From: Lactarius indigo
Lineage: Eukaryota > Basidiomycota > Agaricomycetes > Russulales > Russulaceae
Assembly: GCA_025766275.1 (NCBI GenBank)
Contig: JAFKAC010000047.1
Coordinates: 1-64,000 of the forward strand
DNA: 64,000 nucleotides
Direction: 5' to 3'
Part shown: positions 23,222 to 32,489 of the stretch, in pieces
Numbering within the stretch: position 1 is the first letter of the stretch
Layout of the letters: each line of letters opens with the position of its first letter
Translations under genes and position numbers: made by a program
The notes under the pieces: model-generated
The model's input: only the letters and a program-made list of their open reading frames with translations
What the model was told of the DNA's origin: nothing
Databases searched by the model: none

Positions 23222-23729
23222 TGTTACGGTATGGACTTTGTGACGTGTTGTGTATGACTCATGGTTGGTTATGACTACGACCTGACTCAGTATTAGTCAT
23301 GGACTCTTACATTGTATCAGTCAGCATGTAGTTTGGATGTGATTTGTGACTCATGTATGACTCATTCTTAGGATAGCTGTACTAGGGTTTGAGCTAGTTA
23401 CGGTACTGGATAGTTACCATTTCAGCGGTGCTTTAAAGCCCGCACGTATCTGTATAAATAGTTGCTTAAGAAGACCAAGGATCTCTATCTTGGTCTTCTT
23501 CAATCCACCATCTTGACTTGTCTTTTGTCTGCCTTGGTCTCTGACTAGAGCATGTGTCCGCTTCTATCTACCAAGGGATAATACTTGTTTACCTTTGCTG
23601 CAGCATGTGCCAGTGAGCCCCTGTTCAGCTTGCGTTGGGTTGACATGTGATCCCGATTTGCTCAATATTTGCTAAGTTGATTACACCTATCCTGAGTCCA
23701 AGTCGGACTAACGCTGGTGGAGTGTAACA
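23222..23729 (+). mobile_element. Diverged LTR of the same gypsy family (508 bp)
   Basis: TGTTACGGTATGG to AGTGTAACA. TATAAATA is at 23453-23460 and the conserved hairpin at 23470-23498. Flanks ATACC and ATAGT match only in part, in keeping with an old insertion. No internal region is attached. Confidence 0.75.
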
Positions 23730-24608
23730 ATAGTGGGGGTGTAGACTAAGGAAAGAGGGTGCATAGATATAAAAAAATGGGGGAACAGGGTAATGGTATG
23801 AAACACCTATGGAACTGTCCAGAGGGAGTGGGAAGCTGCTGACTTAGAGAGGATGGGAAAGCGGTGCTTAGAGAGTGCAGAAAAGTGCGGGCAAGTGCGG
23901 GAAAGCACAGATGAGCACAGAGGGCATGGGAAAGTAACTGGAAATGAAATTTTCTGAATGATCAGCCAGGGAGAGCGCAGTTGTATCAGTGTGGTGTTTG
24001 AGCATCAGTTGGGATGGGTGTTGAGTTTGGGTGTCAGATATGGTGACAAGTTTGGGAAATAAACTACCTACTATATGTGGTAATAATCTGGGTGAGATTG
24101 TTTGAAGAATCCGAACGGAACAGGCTCTTACCTTTTTTGGTCCCAAGGGTATGTGGAATTAAGCCAACTCAGTGTTAGATGGCCAAAAAGCAATTTTTTT
24201 AGGGACTTTCGGCCTCCCCCACCATGTTGGGTCATGGAATGACAATGCGGCCTGCGTTGGTAAGTGGTTGAAGGTTGGGAAATGTGTGTGTTTAAATTGG
24301 AGTTTTGGTTGTGGGTGAAAAAGGAGAGTTTTTGGGTGATATGTGGGTGGGAAATGAGACGAAGTCACATGGAGTGGTATGAAGGATGAGGAAGAAGCAT
24401 GTGACTGGAGAGATCGGATAAGATCACGTGAGAGAGGCTGGATAAAGATGTGGAGGGAAAGGGAAAGGCGTGAGAGATTAGGATCTGTTTGACCGTCACT
24501 CCCCTTGATTGGCACAAAGGCACAGAAATTGATAAGAATGGTGAACACAGCAAGAGATATATTGAGAGAAGAGACAAGAAGTGAGATGTGGGTAATCTAT
24601 CTATATGA
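23730..24608. other. G-rich, C-poor sequence, no recognised gene
   Basis: Plus strand strongly G over C. No supported gene. A GT...CTGA...ACAG arrangement near 24580-24643 could be an intron before the coding region that starts near 24609, so part of this stretch may be the 5' end of that gene. Confidence 0.3.
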
Positions 24609-27284
24609 GTGAGGAAGGTGGGGAGAAGGAAGCTGAGATTTGACAGATCGTGGGCAGAAGAAGGGGTTGAGGTGGGAGGAAAGGAAGGAGGACCTGTGGA
24701 CATCAGCGAGGTGGCAGAAGACATGGAAGTGGAGGGGTCTGAGAAGATTGGGCAGGGAGAAGTACTAACGGAAATCTTGGCGAACAGACTTGAAGACTGG
24801 GGAGAGGAAGACGGGTTCAACTCGAAGCGAGCACACAAAGTGAAGCTATCGGAGATGCAAAGGCAGTACATGATGGAGGAGAAGGAGAGGAAGAGGAAAG
24901 GACTGAGGATGTTGACGGTGCGAAACCAAATTGAGATCGATGCTGATATGAAGTTGCCTGTGGGGAAGGGACAGGTGATCATGACGACGGAGAGAACGAT
25001 GCTGGACTACGAGCTGACAGTGGGGAGCGTTGTGGGGCTGGGTGCGGTACTGCCTGTGGGAAGGACGGCGAAGCACTTCATGCTTGAGCTAGACCTGCAG
25101 CAACCGCTGCGAGAGTTCCGAGGGAAGCGAGGGATGGTAGGATTTGACACCTGCGGGAAGATGCTGTTCATTGGACGAGCACGGAACGAAGATGTATTCG
25201 TGGGGATGGCGCCGAACGAGTTCATCCGGTGCGAGGTGGAGCCGTGCTCAGCGGGGTACAAGACAGGAAGGCCGCAACTATCGCGGCGTCACTACCGACA
25301 GGTGGTGATGATGTTTGCGTACTTCATGGGGAAGATCGGAGAGCTGTCATTCGCGACGCCTGAGGGGAGGAGTGTATACGAGCTGAACCTGGAGAGCGGG
25401 AGTGTGAAATGGGAGGAGGTGACGAACATACTGTAAGCAGAAAGGGAGAGGCGGGAGATTGAGAAGCTGACGGATGGGATGGACTTGACAGAGAGCATGG
25501 AACGATCAAGCTAAACCAGAGGAATGCGCGGCAGCTGGACGAGCTGATGTCGGAAGGGTACGAAGAATGGGTGGAGAATGCGCCATCGTCGTGGAAGAAG
25601 GACGGGTTCTTGGAGAAGCACTCGCCGATTGTGGTGACGTCTCGATATGGGCAAAACGTGGAAATTGGGGAAGTGGGAAACGAGAAGGTGGAGGGGTCGA
25701 ACTGGGAGAAGGAGCAAGACTACTCGAAGGTTGCGTTCACGACGGTGGCACTGGCGACGCTGATAGAGTGAGTGAGAATTGATGGAAGGAGAGGAGCTGA
25801 CATGGTGTGTTACAGGTGCACGGAAGCACGGACGTGGGAGGAGTTCGATGGGAAAGCGCTGAAGCAGGGCGTTCGGGACGCTATACGACGGGGACGACAA
25901 GAAGAGTCGAAAGAAAGTGAACGTGGAGAGGCTGGGTGTGATGAACTCAGATGGGGAGGAGATCGGGATATACGACTCGAACGGGAGAAAGATACCACGG
26001 CGACGAGCAAAGCGACTGGAATCGGACCCGGCATGCGGAGTGCTGATGGACCTTGAAAACGTGCAGAATCTGTTCCACCCTTCGCGTGAGTACCCTCTAA
26101 GTGAAGAGGAGAGGATGGAGGAGTTTGATGAGCTTCGGGAGTCGACGGGGAGGGTGGATGTGTACCCATTGGGGTTCCTGCGAACGGTGGGAAACGTGCA
26201 GGCGGAGGGGATACCGCCGTGTTTCTACAAAGGGATCAGGGAGATCAGCAAGAAGGTGCGTGTGGATCCTAATGGAGGAGAGTCGGAGAGGAGCAGGAGC
26301 AGCAGGAGCAGCAGGAGCAGCAGGAGCAGCGTGGAGAGCAGCAGGAGCAGCGAGGAGGGGATGAGAAGAATTGGGCGGACGCAGGTGATCAAGCCGATCT
26401 CGTCACAATTCTACAACTACATCTCGCACCGAGCTGCGAGCCGAGCAGGAGACATGGACACGGAGAAGGGGATGGTGACTGCGGCGTTAGCAGGAGAATT
26501 CGCGACAACGGTGAAGGACAGAGCGACGGCAAGAGACAAGCAAGAGCAGTGCAGCGTGGCGCTACCATGGAAGCGGTTCCACAACAAGATCAGCTGCTAC
26601 GACTGTCCTGTGAGCTGCCGAGGAGAAATTGTGTACGCGGTGAACGTGAGGGCGCTGAAAGTGAGAACTGGAAGGTAAGGGAAGGGCGTGGATAGGAGAG
26701 GAGAAGAAGGACGCTGACTGGTGAACAGGAGTCTGTTCACGGATGTGATCTTGCCACTGGTGAAGCTATGGGAGAGAAAGGAGGTGAGGGGCACGATCAA
26801 AGACTACCTGGTGATCCTGAAGCCAGAGGTGAGAGACTTGAGAGCAGAGATGGTGATTCGAGAAACAAGCTGAACATTGGATACACGGCAGGTATTCCCA
26901 TCGCTATTCAAGTGGGTATCGTCGCCGATCACGACGCTGATCGAGATGATCTACGAGCAGGAGCTTGCGAAAGAGGGGGAAGACGAAGAACCGAGCCAGC
27001 TGAAGTTGGAGTTGATGGCAGCACTGGAGCGGACGGTGTGCTACTGCCACACAGGGAATGCGGCGTGTTTGGCGACGTCACTGATGAGACCCCTTGGCTT
27101 GAGTCAAGGGTTGATCAAGGATGGCTTCCCGATGCTGATGCCAGTGTTCAAGGAACGGAACCTATTGGAAGCGGCGAAGCGTGGGTTGCATGTGGATGAG
27201 CGTAGATGGCCGATGAAGGACGGGCACCCTGCGATAGCATCAAGGAAGGCTCAAGAAGTCACATATTCTGTTCAGCATTTCCAT
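24609..27284 (+). CDS. Unrecognised spliced protein gene, 5' part
   Basis: I do not recognise this protein. Open exons can be joined: up to 25432, intron 25433-25491 (GTAAGC...GACAG), exon to 25767, intron from 25768 (GTGAGT; acceptor at 25815 or 25867, ambiguous), exon to 26674, intron 26675-26728, exon 26729-26828, intron 26829-26891, exon 26892-27284. Most junctions keep frame and most introns carry a CTGAC/CTGAA-type branch motif. Visible features: an acidic and basic N-terminus, an Arg-Ser run (RSSRSS repeats) coded by AGGAGC repeats at about 26284-26350, and a cysteine cluster CYDCPVSC near 26600. The first ATG is uncertain; the open frame begins after a stop at 24606-24608. Codons end mainly in G. 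The last exon ends at a good donor (27285, GTGAGT). Confidence 0.5.
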
Positions 27285-27322
27285 GTGAGTAGATATCTAC
27301 CTGGTTGCCTACAATATCGTGA

Positions 27323-27609
27323 CCGCGTTTGGCCACCATGGTCAAACGCGGACGGTATATCGTGACCGCGTTTGGCCACGGTGGTCAAACGCGGACGGTA
27401 TATCGTGGCCGCGTTTGACCATGGTGGCCAAACGCGGTCACGATATACCGACCGCGTTTGACCATGGTGGCCAAACGCGGCCATGATATACCGTCCGCGT
27501 TTGACCACCATGGTCAAACGCAGTCACGATATACCGTCCGCGTTTGACCACCGTGGCCAAACGCGGTCACGATATACCGGCCGCGTTTGACCACCGTGGC
27601 CAAACGCGG
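27323..27609. repeat. Palindromic tandem array 1: seven 29-bp palindromes, 43-bp period
   Basis: Palindromes start at 27323, 27366, 27409, 27452, 27495, 27538 and 27581, a period of exactly 43. Each has arms GCGTTTGRCCA and TGGYCAAACGC. They are separated by 14-bp linkers: the first two read ACGGTATATCGTGR and the last four are close to the reverse complement, TCACGATATACCGN. The array lies between a splice donor at 27285 and an acceptor at 27701. Confidence 0.93.
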
Positions 27610-27701
27610 CCACGGATGTCACGGATGTTTTCCTGTTCTTATCTTTCCATTCATCCTCTCCGTCCCTTCTTCACTTCAATCTCACCCTTTCACTGCCACA
27701 G

Positions 27702-29293
27702 GCTTATCATGCGAAACTCCGTCTCAATCACACCCTCATCATCAACCCCTCCGTCTCATACAACCCTTCCTTCTCTTCAGTACAGAACAGGGCAATGCAC
27801 ATCTCCGTCATCGCTTTCCAAGCCCTCTTCGATGACGTCAAAAAACTTGTCGCAGACGGTGTCAGGAGAGACATTCACGCCATCATTTCTGCAGCTCCAG
27901 ATCAGAACGCGATCGATCTAGCCATCGCTCGGGGAAAAGAGAGAGAGTCTTTCCTCAAATCTTGGCTCTCCCTCAAACGACCCCTCGCCTACGGTCATGT
28001 AGATCAACAGGCCACTTTCGTTTCTCTTCTCCAGGCCGTCGTCGCGGACCCACTTCTCATCTCTCATGGTCTCCCTAACTTCCGTCAGCATGCAATGACC
28101 CCCACAACTTTCGTCAACTCCCTCATCGCAATGTCCGACCCAACAAACCCCTCTCTTCCTCATGCTCCCGTCCTCTCCTCAGGCTCTTTCCTTCCCCTCC
28201 TCAAACACGCTCATTCCATCATCCTTTCCCTCCCTCCCCTCTCTCCAGAAGACGACCACCATCTCTTGCTTCGTCACTCTTTCCTTCACTCCCTCTCTCA
28301 TCTTCTTATCCGCTTCGTTCCCTCTCATCGTCCTAGGTCTTCTTCTTCCGGTGCTTCCCCTCGCGTCCCCGTATTCGACTCCTGGGCAAGTCTCGGCCTC
28401 ACTGATCATGCTCGCCAAATCGTCCCCCTTCAAGGCCCTTCCACATCCCTTCCACATCCTTCTCATCAAGCCGCACACTCTGCTCTCGCCACTGCTCTTT
28501 TCACTGACACCGCCGCACAATGGTCTCTCGCTTCCATCACAATTCCCCTCCTTCATACCATCCTTAACAAATCCTCCCTCCCCGTCGACTTCGTCACCCC
28601 TTCCCGCACAGGCGAACCTTACGTCGACGATACCTACAACTGGGTCAGGCACAACTATGACCCCCAAAAACCCATTCATCGTCTCGCCCTCATCACTGCC
28701 ATCATCGTATCCCACTTCCTTCCTTTCGTCTTCCCCCCACATCCTATCCCTTCCCTTCCTTTCGCCACCGCCTTCGACCCTTTCGCTGTTTACCAAGCTT
28801 ATTCCACTCTCCCTTGGCAAGATCGTAAAGGCAAGAAGGGCGTCTCAAATCGCCTCATCTACGTCTCCATGCTCACCACTTTCATCATCGCCATTCATGA
28901 ACCTTCCTCCCCTCTCGCCCAAAGACTCATTCAATCCAAATCCCTTGGATCCCCTTGGGCAACAAAACACAGTCATTTCCTTCCTTCCTTTCCCAAAATC
29001 CCTTCTCACCTTCTTTCTTTCTAGCCGTCAAGGGCATCTCTTACATCAACCTCATTCGTCTCGGCGTCGTCTGGGGTTCTCGCGATAGCCATAAGAATAA
29101 AGGTGGCTTCGGTACTCACTGGGGCCTTTTCGACCATTCTCATATCCGTGCCCGTTCTCAAGAGCTCTCCAGGAGACTCTCCTCTCCCTCCCTCTTTTCT
29201 TCTTTCGACGCCGTTTCTTATCTTGTAGGCGATCTTAATGCTCGCTTTTTATGTCAATCCGTCATCGGCCTTTCTCTTAGACCTCCTCTTTAG
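27702..29293 (+). CDS. Unrecognised spliced protein gene, 3' part
   Basis: No family recognised. A long open frame (27702-28971) is preceded by an acceptor (CCACAG ending at 27701) and followed by a putative 53-nt intron 28972-29024 (GTCATT...TCTAG), then a last exon 29025-29293 ending in TAG. The upstream exon at 26892-27284 and this one are both in phase 0, so the two blocks could be one gene with a 417-nt intron holding the palindrome array. Against this, codons here end mainly in C or T while the 5' part uses G. The first internal ATG is at 27714; one at 27795 also fits a separate gene. The middle is rich in Ser, Pro and Leu. No signal peptide or catalytic motif was identified. Confidence 0.5.
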
Positions 29294-30258
29294 CCCTCTT
29301 CCTTTTCCTTTCTCCCCTTTTCCTCCTCCTTCAATCTAATCTACTCTACTCCCTCCCACATCCCTTCCTCCCATCAACTTTAGTGCACCCCTTCTGCTAT
29401 ATCTTAAGCTCTTGCAGTTCACAACCAAACTATTGGAAGCCCGCTCGATCAGCCAACACTTAAGTCACACTAAAACAGAACAGAAACCAACTGCGTTCCA
29501 TTGGAGAGACAATGAAAGAGGAGATCTCGGATATAAGAGTACACAGAATGAAGAAAGGGGGAAAAGGTCATGGATCCTTAAGCAGTACTATAAGGGGTTT
29601 ATATACGTTTGCGGGTGGTCCTTGGCATCCCACCCTTGTCGGCTGTTGTGAGTGTGTCTTTAAGCACGTGATATCGGTCAGTGACGTCGAGCCATGGGTG
29701 ATGATGGGTGATGACGTATGGGTGGCAAGTACGCTTGCAACTATCCCGTTTCCATCAAATCCCTTCAAATCCTTCCAAGCCCTCTACACCCTCCTTGCCC
29801 ATTCCATCCCCTTTCCTTCCAATCCAACCATCCAAATCCCACCTTTACAGTCCTTTCAACCACCCCACATGTCCTTTCCACTTACTATTGTTGCCCTCCG
29901 CTGTCTCCTTTCAATCCCTTCAAATCTCAGACTTCCCTTCTATCTTTTTCCTAACCCTGAACTCTCCTTGCAACACCATCAAATCTCCCCCAACCCTTAT
30001 GTTTTTCTCTAACCCTCACCTCCGCTTCAATCTCCTTTTTTCACCCTGCACAACCAACTTATCTGTTTTTCCTTACAGTCCTCCATCACACCAATCATCC
30101 ACTATCCTAATTTCATCCTCCTACAATTCCTCTTTTCCATCCCCACTCTCTTCCTCCCCATCTCACTCATCTTCCCACCCCCCCTTCCACATCTCCCACC
30201 ATCTCCTCCTCTGAGTCATCAATATTCCTATCCTCTCTCTCTATCTTAACACCCATCG
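29294..30258. other. Noncoding; C-rich, G-poor from about 29750
   Basis: 3' flank of the preceding gene, then pyrimidine-rich sequence almost devoid of G on the plus strand, continuing after the SINE at 31288-31895. No convincing gene. Confidence 0.4.
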
Positions 30259-30277
30259 CCCCACCATTCCCACCATT

Positions 30278-31268
30278 TTATTTTATTTTATTTTTATTCC
30301 GGGGCAGTACAGAATACAAAGCCAGTCTTAGCCACTTATCGAGCGTAGCTAACTTATATCTTGTAAATGGGCCGTAGCCCGGGTTATACAATGCATACTA
30401 GAATGTTCAATACGAGGAATTTAAACCCTGTAGAGGCACCCTCCCAGAGGAGCCCGGTCATATATGTCCGATGTTATGGAGTGTTGTGGTCACACGTCAC
30501 TCTGTATGTATGTCATCCATCGTCCAGCACCGTCCAAACCGGTCCCTTGCCCTCCCCTAGACCCTCCCACTACTAATGAACACGACCTACTTACGTTCCC
30601 TCAAGGACCCTTTAGTAAGCAACTTCCACAATTTGGACCCCACTGTTGGTGCCCCAGCGGTGGTGTGAGAACGGGCAGCGCCAGTTGCATCTCTGACAGT
30701 CACATGGGGTCACCAGTCCCATGGACCCAAGGATCACTGGATGCGCGACCCACAGCGGTGCCACAGAGGTTCTTGCAGGGTTGTTGATTGAGGTCCGAGG
30801 ACCCCTTCCCCTTAGGTCTCCCAGCAATTATCCGGCAGGGAGTCCATCGGGGATGAAGCTGTTGGGGGTGTGTTCCTATATGGGGCGGTTCGGCTACATC
30901 CATGTTGGTGTCGGGGTTTCAGTCGGGGTTTGATATGGAATGGGAGGAGTGTTGGATGGAATCGGGAGGGAGTGTGATCAGGAGGTATTAAGGAAGTGGG
31001 CAACCGGCTATGACATGCCAGTCCCAGGGGGTTGGTTCTTGCAAACGTGGGGTGCTGTGGCAGCAGAGCCCTAAATAGGGAAGTGAGTGCGGCAGCCCAG
31101 ATGGGCCAGGGTGGAGGTTGCAGGGCAGCAGTCAAGCCGGCCCAGAGGTTGAGTAATGACAGCCCCTGTCAGGAATATTGCCTGAGCGAGGATTGAACCC
31201 AGGGGTTCGCACCAAGCTCTCCCGAGCAGGGTAGGGGACGGTGGTGGAGGCCACTACACCAGCCCGCC
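30278..31268 (-). mobile_element. Long tRNA-headed SINE-like element (991 bp)
   Basis: Bounded by a perfect 19-bp duplication CCCCACCATTCCCACCATT (30259-30277 and 31269-31287). On the minus strand it starts GGGCGGGCTGGTGTAGTGG, with a box A-like TGGTGTAGTGG and a box B-like GGTTCAATCC some 60 bp downstream, the internal promoter of tRNA-derived SINEs. It ends in an A-rich tail of repeated TAAAA (30278-30300). Head, tail and long duplication fit LINE-assisted retroposition. No open frame of note. It is long for a SINE, so it may be a composite or a retroposed noncoding RNA. Confidence 0.82.
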
Positions 31269-31287
31269 CCCCACCATTCCCACCATT

Positions 31288-31895
31288 CCTCATCCCAAAT
31301 CCTGCCTTTACCTCCTCCCTAAACTCCTTCCTAACCATATCCATAGCCTCCTCACCTCCCCCAACACCACACAAGCCCATAATCATCTCTCTGTCAACAA
31401 ACCTACCTCACTTACCACAACACCTGACAACCCACATACCAAAAACACCCACATCTTTACATATAATCTCCTTCATCTTCACCCTCTCCTATTCAACCAC
31501 CAAGTACTTCAGAACTTCTCCCAATCTCAAATCCATGAATCACCTCCATGCCTCAAATCACATCTCGTGCCTTCATAAATCCAAATCCACCACTGTCATC
31601 CTGACCATCCACAAATCCAACTTCATCCAGCCCCTCTGCCTTAAACCCTCACCCTACCTCCACCTTATGTCCATCCCAGCCTACCCATACAAAATCTATC
31701 TCTTCATATCGTCTTTTGCTTCCTACTTCCTTCACCATGTCCTGAAACATTCTAATCACATCACCATACCAGTAGTGATCTCTATCTTCTGCTTTCAAAT
31801 CATGGTTTCCAAGTACCATCACATCGGAATCTGTACTGGTCTTAATACTCTCTTGATCCCTTCAACAGTCATATCTTGCAAAAATCAATCCATAG
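31288..31895. other. C-rich, G-poor noncoding stretch
   Basis: Continuation of the G-depleted block that the SINE interrupts. An open plus frame exists to about 31900, but its length follows from the biased composition and no motif supports it. Confidence 0.35.
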
Positions 31896-32482
31896 TGTAA
31901 CCCCACTACAGGGGCATTAGGTACAACCTCTACCAAGTCAGTCAATATGCCCTAGCGCAAGCTCAAAGGCCTGGCTTCAGTAGAATGCTCCACAAGGATC
32001 ACAAGGACCTAAGTTACTCAGACCATAGGGAACGGCTAACGTGCAAAGACCTAGCAGAGATGGGGTTCGCCAGACAGGGAAGTGCCCAGAGGCGTTCCAC
32101 CTTAGACCAGTGTAGTATTACACAGGAAGTCTAGTCTACTGTACAAGCTAGATAGAACTAGGTTTAAGTACAAGTGATGCTGTATGGCTGCTACAAACAG
32201 ATGGAGCCATCGCCGGATTCATAGATAAAGGGAGACACATGAGGGGAATAAGGCATGGATATACTTGGAACAAAGGCAAATCATGCAGAGTCGTGTGTGA
32301 GTGAGAATGAAATGGAAACTAGCACATGTCAAGCTTTATCAGAAGGGGTCAGCCATAAGCAAGGCATGTGATAGGAACTGGGTAATTGTAGGGTCCGCGT
32401 AGTCGTACAGGGCTCGTGGGATATTGGGAGAGGAAGGGTAAAGTGAAGAAAGAACAAGTCCAAATAGCAAGAAATCGTAACA
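31896..32482 (-). mobile_element. Solo LTR (587 bp)
   Basis: Minus strand TGTTACGATTTC to AGTGGGGTTACA, a diverged copy of the LTR at 5406-5990. Perfect target duplication CATAG (31891-31895 and 32483-32487). It lies just past the 3' end of the Plavaka remnant. Confidence 0.9.
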
Positions 32483-32489
32483 CATAGTG

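Noticed and set aside
23222..23729. Target duplication for the LTR at 23222
   Set aside because: The flanking pentamers ATACC and ATAGT match only at three positions, which chance can explain.
24105..24135. MITE end (GAACGGAACAGGCTCTT)
   Set aside because: The motif resembles ends of fungal MITEs, but no matching inverted terminus or duplication was found nearby.
27323..27609. CRISPR array, given regular repeats and spacers
   Set aside because: The linkers are nearly identical to one another or to their reverse complement, repeats are full palindromes, no cas genes are near, and the genome is eukaryotic.
28179..28820. Minus-strand 213-residue open frame opposite the plus-strand exon
   Set aside because: It is a shadow of the C-rich plus-strand coding exon, with no independent motif.
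31184..31268. Functional tRNA gene on the minus strand
   Set aside because: Boxes A and B are present but the flanking stems do not pair as a cloverleaf by eye, and it is the head of an element bounded by a 19-bp duplication.
31241..31900. 219-residue plus-strand open frame
   Set aside because: It lies in a G-depleted stretch where stops containing G are rare, begins within the SINE edge and has no motif.
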